From Ciceribacter sichuanensis (GTDB lineage: Bacteria > Pseudomonadota > Alphaproteobacteria > Rhizobiales > Rhizobiaceae): DNA of 64,000 bases. Made by a program: the position numbers and the translations under genes. This document shows positions 17,939 to 26,783 of this stretch, one piece after another. How positions within the stretch are numbered: the stretch's first letter is position 1; every line of letters begins with the position of its first letter. The notes under the pieces are model-generated. The model saw only the letters and a program-made list of their open reading frames with translations. It was not told where the DNA came from and ran no database searches. The DNA is taken from positions 372,001 to 436,000 of the forward strand of contig NZ_JAMXLX010000002.1 of the NCBI RefSeq assembly GCF_024055605.1, given 5' to 3'.

Positions 17939-19285
17939 GTGAGCGATATGAAGAAAGCCGGCCTGTTACTTGCGTCTGTGGCATTGATCCCGGCCCTCCT
18001 CGCCATGCCCGCGCACGCGCGCGACCCCTACGGCTATCGCCCGAGCTCGACCATCCTCGTCACACCGGAAGGCGACATCCTCGGCTACACCCCCGAGCAG
18101 AACGAAGTCGTGATCAGCCGTGACCGCATGGGTCGCCGCGTTCTTTTCGATCACTACGGCAACCTGATCGCCACGGAAGTTCCGGCGGAAAGCTATTTCC
18201 CGCGCGGCGCGCAGCAGCGCGATCACCCGGAAACCGCTTACGACAATTACCCACCGCAGCCGCGCGGATGGAACGACGATCAGGTCGTCACCGGCACGAT
18301 CCCCGACGCCAACACCATCGATCGTCAGCCGCTCGACGAGCCGGCCCAGGACATGCCCTATGGCGGTCCAGACATGGCGCCGCCGACCGAGCAGGCAGCG
18401 CCCCGCACAGTGACGCCCGATATCCCGGTGAAGAGCAACCTGTCACAGCTCGAAATCACCGCTCTCCAGACCTTCCTCGATCGCGAGGGCATTTCACCCG
18501 GCGTCATCGACGGCAAGATGGGTCAGAACGTCAACAAGGCGCTGGTGGCTTATCAGCAGATGACCGGCGAGACGCTCGACCCGAACAATGCCGATGACAT
18601 TCTGGAGCGCCTGCGGCTCTCCGGCGGTCTGGCGATCATCTCCTACACGATCACGCCCGGCGATGCAGCCGGCCCCTACGTCGCGTCGATCCCGGAAGAT
18701 TACAGCCAGAAGGCTCAGTTGCCGGCGCTGTCCTTCACCTCCACTACCGAGATGCTGGCGGAGAAGTTCCACATGGACGAGGCCTACCTCAAGGCGCTCA
18801 ACCCGGGCGTCGACTTCACCGTTCCGGGCACGATCATCAAGGTCGTCGATCCGGGCAAGGGCAAGCAGGGGCAGGTCGCAAAGATCGTTGCCGACAAGGG
18901 GCTGAAGCAGGTTTTCGCCTACGCCGCCGACGGCTCGCTGATCGCTGCCTATCCGGCCAGCATCGGCTCGGCCGACACCCCCTCGCCGTCCGGCACGGTG
19001 ACAGTGGAGCGCGTCGCCTTCGATCCTGGCTACACCTACAATCCGAAGGTCAACTTCCAGCAGGGCGCAAACGACAGGGTTCTCGCCATCCCGCCCGGCC
19101 CGAACGGCCCTGTCGGCACCGTCTGGATGGCGCTGTCCCGCCCGACCTATGGCATCCACGGCACGCCGGAGCCTTCCAAGATCGGCCGCACCCAAAGCCA
19201 CGGCTGCATCCGCCTCACCAACTGGGATGCAACCGAACTCGCCAAGATGACCAAGCCAGGCGTAACCGTCGAATTCATTGACTGA
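17939..19285 (+). CDS. L,D-transpeptidase with peptidoglycan-binding domain (YkuD family)
   Basis: This 448-residue exported enzyme forms 3-3 cross-links in peptidoglycan or attaches proteins to it. It has a signal peptide (MKKAGLLLASVALIPALLA, cleaved near AHA-RD) and a proline-rich, acidic spacer. A peptidoglycan-binding helix bundle follows at about residues 170-215 (ITALQTFLDREGISPGVIDG), then a YkuD domain (about 330-448) with the catalytic motif HGTPEPSKIGRTQSHGCIRL (nucleophile Cys in SHGCIR). GTG at 17939 has AAGGA 9 bases upstream; ATG at 17948 is the alternative. A strong terminator follows. It is probably a housekeeping cell-wall gene and is multiplied in rhizobial genomes. Confidence 0.92.
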   Translation: MSDMKKAGLLLASVALIPALLAMPAHARDPYGYRPSSTILVTPEGDILGYTPEQNEVVISRDRMGRRVLFDHYGNLIATEVPAESYFPRGAQQRDHPETAYDNYPPQPRGWNDDQVVTGTIPDANTIDRQPLDEPAQDMPYGGPDMAPPTEQAAPRTVTPDIPVKSNLSQLEITALQTFLDREGISPGVIDGKMGQNVNKALVAYQQMTGETLDPNNADDILERLRLSGGLAIISYTITPGDAAGPYVASIPEDYSQKAQLPALSFTSTTEMLAEKFHMDEAYLKALNPGVDFTVPGTIIKVVDPGKGKQGQVAKIVADKGLKQVFAYAADGSLIAAYPASIGSADTPSPSGTVTVERVAFDPGYTYNPKVNFQQGANDRVLAIPPGPNGPVGTVWMALSRPTYGIHGTPEPSKIGRTQSHGCIRLTNWDATELAKMTKPGVTVEFID

Positions 19286-19328
19286 GTCAGTCGAGAATCT
19301 CATTCCGATAGAAGAAATGGACATGCAA

Positions 19329-19366
19329 AAGAGCCGCTGGATATCCATCCGGCGGCTCTTCTGCTT
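19329..19366. terminator. Bidirectional terminator between L,D-transpeptidase and ParA-like genes
   Basis: A 9-bp stem AAGAGCCGC / GCGGCTCTT with a 14-base loop is followed by CTGCTTTTT on the plus strand and TTTTGC on the minus strand. It is placed between two convergent genes. Confidence 0.8.
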
Positions 19367-19394
19367 TTTCGCTGCTTGGGAGGAGCGAGGTATT

Positions 19395-20114
19395 TCACGC
19401 TGCGCTGCGAACGACCTTGAACAGCCGGCGTGGCTGCTGTGAACGCACGATGCGAACCGGCAGCAACTGCATCACCTCGCCGGCAAACAAGCGAGCATTT
19501 TCGCGGGCCTTGTCGAGATTGCTGATCTTTGTGGGGTCCATACTGTAGAGGGTGCCACCACAGTCGAAGATCTCGCGATAGGCGGTGCGCTCGGCGATCG
19601 GCGTATTAATGACGTTAACGCCGCGGGCGGCCAGAAGCCCTTTGATGGTCAGAAGAGCGCGCGTGGTCACCATTGAAGTGACGCGAGTCAGAACGACGGA
19701 ATGGTCGATCTTCAGCTTGCCGGTTTCTTCCATCAGCTTGATGAGGTCGAGAATCTGCGCACCCCCGCGCGCATCCATCGCGCAACCCTGAACTGGGATC
19801 ATCACATGGTCGGAAAGCCCGATTGCGGTCGTCACGATGGCATCGCGTGCACCGGCAAGATCGATGATCGTATAATCGGCCGTACGGGCCAACTCGCGGA
19901 TATGCCCCTGCAGGGAGGCGACCGTCACTTCGGAAATCACTTCAATATTATGCTGCGGACCCGAAAGCTCATGCCACTGCGTGATCCAGCGCTGCGGATC
20001 GGCGTCCAGGATGCCGACACGATATCCCTGCTGGGCAAGCTCGGTAGCGAGAAGAAGGGCTGCGGTGGTCTTGCCGGCTCCACCCTTGGCATTGGCAAAC
20101 GAGATGACTGGCAT
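19395..20114 (-). CDS. Orphan ParA/MinD-family ATPase
   Basis: This 239-residue protein has the deviant Walker A motif KGGAGKTT at residues 10-17. The switch regions are LDADPQRWITQW and the YTIIDLAGARD segment, in which the family's usual DTPG is DLAG. ParA-family ATPases position DNA, chemoreceptor arrays or other cargo by patterning on the nucleoid or membrane. There is no parB, repB or centromere-like repeat next to it, so plasmid partition is unlikely. A cargo-positioning role is possible but only inferred. The start has AGGGA about 6 bases upstream. Convergent with the L,D-transpeptidase gene. Confidence 0.88.
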   Translation of the reverse strand: MPVISFANAKGGAGKTTAALLLATELAQQGYRVGILDADPQRWITQWHELSGPQHNIEVISEVTVASLQGHIRELARTADYTIIDLAGARDAIVTTAIGLSDHVMIPVQGCAMDARGGAQILDLIKLMEETGKLKIDHSVVLTRVTSMVTTRALLTIKGLLAARGVNVINTPIAERTAYREIFDCGGTLYSMDPTKISNLDKARENARLFAGEVMQLLPVRIVRSQQPRRLFKVVRSAA

Positions 20115-20230
20115 GCTGGATCCCTGAAGCTGTGAACCGAGCCAATCATCAGCTCCTGCAGTCGCCTCCTGTTCATGGAGGCAGTATGCAAATTATTCGC
20201 CATCATAGTTAAGAAACGGCAAATGAAGCC

Positions 20231-20265
20231 GCAAACGCCCTCCCCAAAAATGGGAGGACGTTTGC
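20231..20265 (-). terminator. Long hairpin after the small secreted-protein gene
   Basis: A 14-bp stem with one mismatch (GCAAACG...CCTCCC / GGGAGG...CGTTTGC) encloses a CAAAAAT loop. It lies about 40 bases past the end of the small secreted-protein gene and upstream of the ParA gene. No U tract follows on either strand, so it may act with Rho or as an mRNA 3' stabiliser. Confidence 0.55.
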
Positions 20266-20304
20266 GAAACATGATGAAAAATAAAAGGTATTTCCGTATC
20301 GCGT

Positions 20305-20688
20305 TTAGCCGCGCAACGGCACGCATGCCCCGACATCTTCCGGCCGAACGCGCCCGACTTTCAGATCGGCAAACCTGGGAATGCTCGCGTCTGGTCCGCC
20401 CACGCTCTGCTCGTAGGTTGCGCGATCGAGCGTGATCATCCGGCCACTGCCCAGGATGCTCACCATCTTCTTCGAATCCACATAGGCGATGCTCGCCTTG
20501 AGCTTACAGAAAAACTTGCTGTCGCCATTCACCAGAACCCAGCCTTGCCCGCCGGATTTGCCCTGCCCCATCTTGCCGACAACATAGCCCTTCTTCGTCA
20601 GCGACGTGAAGTTCTCGGCCGATGCGATGGAGGGGACGAAGAGAACCGCAGCCGCCAGCAGGCAGGAAATGCGTACAGATTTTTTCAT
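20305..20688 (-). CDS. Small secreted protein, conserved-hypothetical type
   Basis: This 127-residue protein begins with a signal peptide (MKKSVRISCLLAAAVLFVPS, likely cleaved after ASA before ENFTSL). The mature chain of about 100 residues is basic, with two cysteines (FFCKLK and VGACVP) that could form a disulfide. It contains a glycine-rich patch KMGQGKSGGQG and then alternating strands. I do not recognise the family. The start at 20688 has AGG about 10 bases upstream; a TTG at 20709 is less likely. It is flanked by hairpins on both sides, which suggests a monocistronic unit. Confidence 0.75.
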   Translation of the reverse strand: MKKSVRISCLLAAAVLFVPSIASAENFTSLTKKGYVVGKMGQGKSGGQGWVLVNGDSKFFCKLKASIAYVDSKKMVSILGSGRMITLDRATYEQSVGGPDASIPRFADLKVGRVRPEDVGACVPLRG

Positions 20689-20751
20689 GATTGAAAACCT
20701 TGTTTGCAACAGGATTAGGGGCCTCGCAAAAAAACTCAGCAGGCCCGAACG

Positions 20752-20787
20752 ATAATGGCCCGACCTTCTTCAAAGTCGGGCCATTAT
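20752..20787 (-). terminator. Hairpin downstream of the Fe-alcohol dehydrogenase gene
   Basis: A 13-bp perfect stem (ATAATGGCCCGAC / GTCGGGCCATTAT) with a 10-base loop lies 22 bases past the stop of the alcohol dehydrogenase gene. It likely ends the minus-strand catabolic operon despite a poor U tract. Confidence 0.65.
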
Positions 20788-20808
20788 TCAAGTTGTATCC
20801 TGCAACGA

Positions 20809-21954
20809 TCAGAAGCAGTCTTCGTACAGCGCCTTGGTGTTTTCCAGCGTCATCTTGACCGGGTTGCCGCCAGCGCTCGGATCCTCGATCGCCATAGCCG
20901 ACATCTCCTCGATCCGGCTCTTGTCGAGGCCGAGCGCGCCCAGGGTTTCGGGAACACCGAGTTCAGCGCGCAGCTTCAGGACCCAGTTGTAGAAGCCGTC
21001 GAAACCGCCTTCGATGCCGAGATAGGCGGCGGCGCTGGCGATCTTGCCTTCGATGGCAGCGCGATTAAAGCGCAGCACCGCCGGCATCACCACGGCGTTG
21101 GTCATGCCATGATGGGTGTTGTAGATCGCGCCGATCGGGTGCGAGATCGCGTGGATCGCGCCGAGACCCTTCTGGAAGGAAACGGCACCCATGGCAGCCG
21201 CTGACATCATGTGGGTGCGAGCCTCGATATCCGTACCGTCATGGAAGGCACGCGGCAGGTATTCCTTGACGAGACGCATGCCTTCGAGCGCGATACCCTG
21301 GCTCATCGGATGGTAGAACGGTGAGGAATAGGCTTCCAGGCAATGGGCGAGCGCATCCATGCCCGTGCCTGCCGTAATCGACTTCGGCATGCCGACGGTC
21401 AGCTCGGGATCGCAGATGACGACGCCCGGCAGGAACTTCGGATGGTAGATGATCTTCTTAACATGGGTCTTCGAATTGGTAATGACCGATGCGCGGCCGA
21501 CTTCGGAGCCGGTACCGGCCGTCGTCGGGACGGCGACGATCGGCGCAATGCCTTCGATGCTGGCGCGGGTCCACCAGTCGCCGATGTCCTCGAAGTCCCA
21601 GACGGGCCGCGTCTGGCCAACCATGAAGGCGACGCACTTAGCGAGATCGAGGCCAGACCCGCCGCCGAAGGCGACGACGCCGTCATGACCGCCATCGCGA
21701 AACGCCTTGATGCCGGCTTCGAGGTTGATGTCGTTCGGGTTCGGATCGACATCGGCGAAAATCGCCCGTCCCAAGCCGCCTTCGGCAAGGATGTCGAGCG
21801 CGCCCTGCGTGATCGCCATCGAGGCAAGGCCCCTGTCGGTGATCAGGAGCGGCTTCTTCATGCCGAGCGACTTGCAGGCGTCGGCGAGTTCCTTGATCCG
21901 GCCGCTGCCCATCTTGATGGCGGTGGGATAGCTCCAGTTTGCGACAATGCTCAT
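20809..21954 (-). CDS. Iron-containing (group III) alcohol dehydrogenase
   Basis: This 381-residue Fe-ADH oxidises primary alcohols to aldehydes with NAD. It has the nucleotide motif VAFGGGSGLDLAK near residue 95-107, the family motif VPTTAGTGSEVG and the metal-binding region GTGMDALAHCLEAY. The second metal region GLGAIHAISHPIGAIYNTHHG supplies the histidines. The ATG overlaps the stop of the aldehyde dehydrogenase gene (ATGA), so the two are translationally coupled, and an alcohol to aldehyde to acid sequence is implied. It is the last gene of the minus-strand cluster. Within the proposed pathway it would oxidise the hydroxyl of a gamma-glutamyl amino alcohol; this is inference. Confidence 0.92.
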   Translation of the reverse strand: MSIVANWSYPTAIKMGSGRIKELADACKSLGMKKPLLITDRGLASMAITQGALDILAEGGLGRAIFADVDPNPNDINLEAGIKAFRDGGHDGVVAFGGGSGLDLAKCVAFMVGQTRPVWDFEDIGDWWTRASIEGIAPIVAVPTTAGTGSEVGRASVITNSKTHVKKIIYHPKFLPGVVICDPELTVGMPKSITAGTGMDALAHCLEAYSSPFYHPMSQGIALEGMRLVKEYLPRAFHDGTDIEARTHMMSAAAMGAVSFQKGLGAIHAISHPIGAIYNTHHGMTNAVVMPAVLRFNRAAIEGKIASAAAYLGIEGGFDGFYNWVLKLRAELGVPETLGALGLDKSRIEEMSAMAIEDPSAGGNPVKMTLENTKALYEDCF

Positions 21955-23336
21955 TTCGTGACTTTCTTGAGGTGGTAGGATTTCGGACGGGTAAGGTTGT
22001 GGAAACCGATGACAGATAGCGAACCGCCGCGACCGGTTTCCTTGACGCCCGTCCAGCACAGGGCCGGGTCGAGATAGTCGGCACGGTTCATGAAGACGGT
22101 ACCGGTTTCGATTTCGCGGCCAAGACGCCCTGCCCGTTCGGGGTCCTGCGTCCAGAGCGATGCAGTAAGGCCGTACTGGCTGTCGTTCATCAGCGCCAGC
22201 GCTTCCTCGTCGTTCTTGACCTTCATGATGCCGACGGCCGGGCCGAAGGTTTCGTCGCGCATGAATGACATGGAGTGATCGACGTCCACCAAAACCTGCG
22301 GCATCAGATAGGCGTGGCCGTCATCCTGGGGGAAGAGCTTCGGATCTACGAGCGCCTTGGCGCCCTTGGCAACCGCTGCTGCGATCTGTTCGCGCACATG
22401 CGCTGCGAAACGGCGATGCGCCATCGGGCCGAGCGTCGTTTCCGGATCGAGCGGGTTGCCGAGCTTGTAGTTCGAAACCCAGGCGACCGACTTCTCGACG
22501 AATGCGTCGTACAGGCTCTCATGCACGTAGATGCGCTCGATGCCGCAGCAGCACTGTCCGGAATTGTAGGTAGCGCCATCCATCAGCGTATCGACGGCGG
22601 CGTCGAGATCGGCGTCCTCCATCACATAGCCCGGATCCTTGCCGCCGAGTTCGAGGCCGAGGCCTGCGAAGGTGGAGGCAGCAGCGCGCTCGATGGAGCG
22701 ACCGCCTTCGACCGAACCGGTGAAATTGATGAAGTTGAAGCTGCCGGTCGCAATCAGCGCCGAGGTGGTCGCGTGATCGAGGAAGACGTTGACGAAGACG
22801 TCATCGGGAACGCCGGCCTCGACGAAGGCGCGAACAAGCCGTTCGCCGACCAGAAGCGTCTGCGTCGCATGCTTGATGACAACAGTGTTACCGGCCATCA
22901 GCGCCGGTGCAACGGTGTTGATCGCCGTCATGTAGGGGTAATTCCACGGCGCAATGACGAAGACGACACCATGCGGCTCGCGCTCGATACGGCGCTCGAA
23001 GCTGCCGCTGTTCTCGATCACGAGCGGAGCCAGCGCATCGGCGGCAATGGAGGCCACATAGTTCGAACGCTCATTGAAGCCCTTGTATTCGCCACCGTAG
23101 CGGACCGGACGACCCATCATCCAGGCCAGTTCCGGCACGACTTCGTCGGACATCTCGTTGAGGCGGGCGACGCCCTTGAGCACGAGTTGCACGCGCTCTT
23201 CCAGCGGACGACGAGCCCAGGCCTTCTGGGCTTTGCGAGCCCGGGCCACGGCAGCGTTTGCCGCCTCCAGCGACATGGCCTCGCGCTCGGCAAACACCGA
23301 GCCGTCGACCGGCGAAATGCATTGAATCATTGTCAT
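21951..23336 (-). CDS. Aldehyde dehydrogenase family protein
   Basis: This 461-residue NAD(P)-dependent aldehyde dehydrogenase has the Rossmann region FVIAPWNYPYMTAINTVAPA, the FTGSVEGG turn and the general-base glutamate in LELGGKDPG. The nucleophilic cysteine lies in the cysteine-rich SGQCCCGIERI and the C-terminal motif is FGPAVGIM. The start at 23336 has AAGGAG 8 bases upstream. It is coupled to the Fe-alcohol dehydrogenase. A 282-base gap containing two hairpins separates it from the upstream GS-like gene, so it may be partly attenuated or have its own promoter. It is shorter than betaine-aldehyde or PuuC-type enzymes (about 490-500 residues). Confidence 0.93.
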   Translation of the reverse strand: MTMIQCISPVDGSVFAEREAMSLEAANAAVARARKAQKAWARRPLEERVQLVLKGVARLNEMSDEVVPELAWMMGRPVRYGGEYKGFNERSNYVASIAADALAPLVIENSGSFERRIEREPHGVVFVIAPWNYPYMTAINTVAPALMAGNTVVIKHATQTLLVGERLVRAFVEAGVPDDVFVNVFLDHATTSALIATGSFNFINFTGSVEGGRSIERAAASTFAGLGLELGGKDPGYVMEDADLDAAVDTLMDGATYNSGQCCCGIERIYVHESLYDAFVEKSVAWVSNYKLGNPLDPETTLGPMAHRRFAAHVREQIAAAVAKGAKALVDPKLFPQDDGHAYLMPQVLVDVDHSMSFMRDETFGPAVGIMKVKNDEEALALMNDSQYGLTASLWTQDPERAGRLGREIETGTVFMNRADYLDPALCWTGVKETGRGGSLSVIGFHNLTRPKSYHLKKVTK

Positions 23337-23425
23337 TCCATTGCTCCTTGAAAGCCCCTCAGGCCAGTAGCCCGACACTCGATGTCACGCCATTGGCCAA
23401 GATGGCGCAGCCGCTCAACGCTGAT

Positions 23426-23505
23426 CGATCCCGCCCGCCGGAAAGCGGTGCGGGATCGCGTGTCAGGCTACACCTGCTCCCCTGTTTCATGTCGATTCAC
23501 AGGGG
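23426..23505 (-). other. Two hairpins in the gap between GS-like and aldehyde dehydrogenase genes
   Basis: The 282-base gap (23337-23618) holds a 9-bp stem CGATCCCGC / GCGGGATCG (23426-23458) and a 7-bp stem CCCCTGT / ACAGGGG (23479-23505). No ORF with an RBS is visible. They could terminate part of the GS-like transcript or act as processing or stability elements; no U tract is present. Confidence 0.45.
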
Positions 23506-23618
23506 CATGTCTTGCAGTCTATTGCGATTTGGCCGACACCGAAATCTTCCGAAAGTAATATGTCTGCCGATTGTCGATGGTACCAGGCGAAGATCTTTCG
23601 CCGGATGGAGAACGGGCA

Positions 23619-24989
23619 TCAGGCTCGCTCGAAACCGCGCGCGACCTCCCAGTCGGTTACCCGGCGATCGTATTCCTCCTGCTCCCACTCGGCGGCCCGG
23701 ACGTAGTGATCGATCACGTCGTTGCCGAACGCATCCCGCAGCATGGCCGAGCCGGAAAGCGCCTCGGTCGCTGCACGCAGCGTCCGCGGGATCTCTCGAA
23801 CCCCCTTCGCACCGTAGGCGTCACCGGTGAACGCGGGCTCCAGCTCCCTCTTCTTCTCGATCCCGTCGATACCCGCTGCCAGCAAAGCCGCCATGGCGAG
23901 ATAGGGATTGAGGTCGGAGCCGCCGACACGGCATTCAACACGGATCGCCTTGGTTTCTTCTCCGCACATGCGATAGCCTGCGGTGCGGTTGTCCTTGGAC
24001 CAGATCGCCTTGGTCGGCGCGAAAGTGCCCGCCATGAAGCGTTTGTAGGAATTGATGTAGGGCGCAAGGAAATAGGTGATCTCGCTCGCATGAGAGAGAA
24101 GGCCCGCCATGTAATGCTTCATCGTGGACGACATGCCGTGTTCACCGTTCTCATCGAAGAACAGCGGCGTCTTGCCATCGGAGGTCCACAGCGACTGATG
24201 GATGTGCGACGAAGAACCCGCGGCATTGTAGTGCCACTTGGCGAGGAAGGTGATCGCCTTGCCGCGCGACCAGGCAATTTCCTTGCAAGCGTTCTTGATG
24301 ATTGCGTGACGGTCAGCCATGGTCAGCGCGTCGGCATAGCGAACATTGATTTCCTCCTGCCCGGCCGAAGCCTCGCCCTTGGAATTCTCGACCGGAATGC
24401 CCGCGGCCTGCAGGCCCTTGCGGATCGCCCGCATCACATCTTCTTCCTTGGTGGTCTGGAAGATGTGGTAGTCTTCGTTGTAGCCGGAGGCGAGCTGCAG
24501 GTCGCGGTAACCCGACACGCGGGCATCGTCATAAGTCTGGTCGAACAGGAAGAATTCGAGCTCGCTGGCCATATAGGCCTTCATGCCCATCGCCTCGAGA
24601 CGGGCGACTTGCTTCTTCAAGATCGCGCGGGGCGAATGGGGTACTTCGTCATGGGTGTGGTGATCCAACACGTCGCACAGAACGAGCGCCGTGCCTTCGA
24701 GCCACGGAACGCGACGAAGCGTCGAAAGGTCGGGCTTCATCGTATAGTCGCCATAACCCTTTTCCCAGCTCGTGGACTTGTAGCCCGATACGGTCTCCAT
24801 CTCCATGTCGGTCGCAAGCAGATAATTGCAGCTGTGAGTTTCCTTGTAGGCGCTCTCGATAAAGTATTCCGCCTGGAAACGCTTGCCCATCAGGCGGCCC
24901 TGCATGTCGACCTGGCATGCCAGCACCGTATCGATGCGGCCGTCGGCGACGTCCTTTTTCAAATCGTCGAATGTGTAAATCATGCTCAT
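23619..24989 (-). CDS. Glutamine-synthetase-like gamma-glutamyl amine ligase
   Basis: This 456-residue protein has the type I GS fold: beta-grasp N-terminus, then the catalytic barrel with ASELEFFLF, NAAGSSSHIHQSLW, NRTAGYR-like ATP-binding residues and the late RVECRVGGSDLNPYLAMAA. It belongs to the PuuA/GlnA-like branch, which ligates glutamate to amines (putrescine, ethanolamine, isopropylamine), rather than GlnA1. It lacks the adenylylation-loop tyrosine motif of canonical GlnA as far as I can see. It sits with an amine-type permease, alcohol and aldehyde dehydrogenases and an amidohydrolase, which fits glutamylation of an amine to trap it for oxidation. AGGCGG precedes the ATG. Confidence 0.88.
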   Translation of the reverse strand: MSMIYTFDDLKKDVADGRIDTVLACQVDMQGRLMGKRFQAEYFIESAYKETHSCNYLLATDMEMETVSGYKSTSWEKGYGDYTMKPDLSTLRRVPWLEGTALVLCDVLDHHTHDEVPHSPRAILKKQVARLEAMGMKAYMASELEFFLFDQTYDDARVSGYRDLQLASGYNEDYHIFQTTKEEDVMRAIRKGLQAAGIPVENSKGEASAGQEEINVRYADALTMADRHAIIKNACKEIAWSRGKAITFLAKWHYNAAGSSSHIHQSLWTSDGKTPLFFDENGEHGMSSTMKHYMAGLLSHASEITYFLAPYINSYKRFMAGTFAPTKAIWSKDNRTAGYRMCGEETKAIRVECRVGGSDLNPYLAMAALLAAGIDGIEKKRELEPAFTGDAYGAKGVREIPRTLRAATEALSGSAMLRDAFGNDVIDHYVRAAEWEQEEYDRRVTDWEVARGFERA

Positions 24990-25118
24990 ATTGACCGCCT
25001 ACAAGGTGAAAATACGTCTCCGATCGGCGATGCTTGCGCCGAATCGGGGCCTGGTCTCATTTTTCGGCCCGGAACAGCTTGACCGCTCCGGGCCGCATCT
25101 CAACTGCGCCACGTTAGC

Positions 25119-26672
25119 TCAGACAACTTCACCAACGGCCTTTTCAGCGGCAGCAATCTGTGCCTGCCGGCGAGCGACTTCATCGCCGATCGGCGGACCC
25201 TTGAAACGCTTGTTTTCGAAAGCTAACCAAACGATTGCCGTCAGCACCAGAAAGCCCACGGTGATCGGCAATGCCCAGTCGTTCGGCGGCTGGATGCCGA
25301 TGTAGAAGATCACCGCCATCGACACGATGACAAGGACGGAGACCAGCCGATAGCCGGTGACGCCCATACTCCACGGACCCATCTTCGACCACTTCGGCGT
25401 ACCGATCGCCACGAAGCCAAGCGCGATCGGCAAGGCGAAGGAAAGGAAGAGAAAGATGACCGTGCACGACACGACGATCGAGTAGGCCGGCGTTCCGGCA
25501 ATGGTGATCGCCGAGGTGAACCAGACGAACAGCACCGAAAGGATGGAACCCGTCCAGATGGCAGAAACCGGCGTGCGGTATTTCGGGCTCACCTTCGACA
25601 GCGCCGCAGAACCGGGCAGACCCTTGTCACGCGAGAAGGCAAAGATCATACGGGACAGCGAGGTCACCGTCGCGAGGCCGCACAGGAACTGGGACACGAA
25701 GATGAGGAAGTACAGTATCTCCTTCATCGTCGGATTGACCTGCGCATCCATTGCCCAGAAGAACACGTTCCAACCCTGCTTGGCGGCATCGTCCATGTTC
25801 GGGATCATCAGCACGAACGAGCAAAGCATCACATAGCCGAACAATGCCGACCAGATGACCGAGCTCACCATGCCCTTGGGCACGGAATGGGCAGCCTTGA
25901 CGGTTTCCTCCGACGTATGGGCCGAGGCGTCGTAGCCGGTGATGGTATAGATCGGCAGCAGCAGTCCGAGCAAAAACGCCATGCTGCCGGAAACCGCGGT
26001 CGGCCACACCAGAGAGGCGCCTTCCGTTCCGGTGTAGTTGGCAAAGGTGAAGAGCCTGCCGATTTCATAGCTCGGCGCGGAAATCAGGCACACGACCGTC
26101 AGGAGAATGGCGGTGGCGAAGATCAGATAGCCCGAGAAGTCGGTAAGCTTCGCGGTCAGGCCGATACCGAAATGATTGATGAGCGCCTGCAGGCCGGTAA
26201 TCAGCGCCACGAAGACGACGCGGTGCGTCAGCGTGTCCTCCAGGCCGATATAGGAGCCGAAAGCGCCGAAGAAGAAATAGAACGTACCGACGTTGATGGC
26301 ACCGAGAACCGTCACAAGGCCGAGCAGGTTGAGCCAGGCAGCCAGCCAGCCGGTGAACCGGTTACCGAGGATCGAACCCCAGTGATAGAGCCCTCCCGCC
26401 GTGGGATAGGCCGAGCCGATCTGGGCAAGCCCCAGGGCGAACAGACCCGAAATCAGGCACCCCAGCGGCCAGCCGAGGCCGATGGCCGCCCCGCCCGCTC
26501 CGGAGGTCGCCTGCCCGAGCGAGTTGATGCCGCCCGACAGGATGCAGATGATCGAAAAGGAGATCGCGAAGTTCGAGAACGAACTCATGCGACGCTCTAG
26601 CTCCTGAGCGTAACCCATGGAGTGCAATATATGAATATCGTGCTTTTTGTCCTGCTCGGTATAATCTGACAT
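25119..26672 (-). CDS. APC-superfamily amino acid/amine permease
   Basis: This 517-residue inner-membrane transporter has about 12 helices. The N-terminal helix FSNFAISFSIICILSGGINS and the following glycine-rich segment, plus YDASAHTSEETVKAAHSVPKGM, are typical of the amino acid/choline/GABA permease branch of the APC family. Relatives carry GABA, choline or polyamines by cation symport. The ATG at 26672 has GGGGGA 6 bases upstream; the TTG at 26684 is unlikely. It lies between the amidohydrolase and GS-like genes on the same strand (gaps of about 110-130 bases), so it probably imports the amine processed by the cluster. Confidence 0.9.
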   Translation of the reverse strand: MSDYTEQDKKHDIHILHSMGYAQELERRMSSFSNFAISFSIICILSGGINSLGQATSGAGGAAIGLGWPLGCLISGLFALGLAQIGSAYPTAGGLYHWGSILGNRFTGWLAAWLNLLGLVTVLGAINVGTFYFFFGAFGSYIGLEDTLTHRVVFVALITGLQALINHFGIGLTAKLTDFSGYLIFATAILLTVVCLISAPSYEIGRLFTFANYTGTEGASLVWPTAVSGSMAFLLGLLLPIYTITGYDASAHTSEETVKAAHSVPKGMVSSVIWSALFGYVMLCSFVLMIPNMDDAAKQGWNVFFWAMDAQVNPTMKEILYFLIFVSQFLCGLATVTSLSRMIFAFSRDKGLPGSAALSKVSPKYRTPVSAIWTGSILSVLFVWFTSAITIAGTPAYSIVVSCTVIFLFLSFALPIALGFVAIGTPKWSKMGPWSMGVTGYRLVSVLVIVSMAVIFYIGIQPPNDWALPITVGFLVLTAIVWLAFENKRFKGPPIGDEVARRQAQIAAAEKAVGEVV

Positions 26673-26783
26673 GACGTCCCCCAATTAACCGATCGCCCGC
26701 GGGATTGCGGACAATTCCGTTGGTCTCGCCATCGTTCTTTTCGATGGCTGGTTTGCAGATCACCTGCTCCCCGGGGTCATTTC

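Noticed and set aside
19395..20114. Plasmid partition or repABC locus
   Set aside because: No repB, repC, parB or iteron-like repeats occur next to the ParA-like gene.
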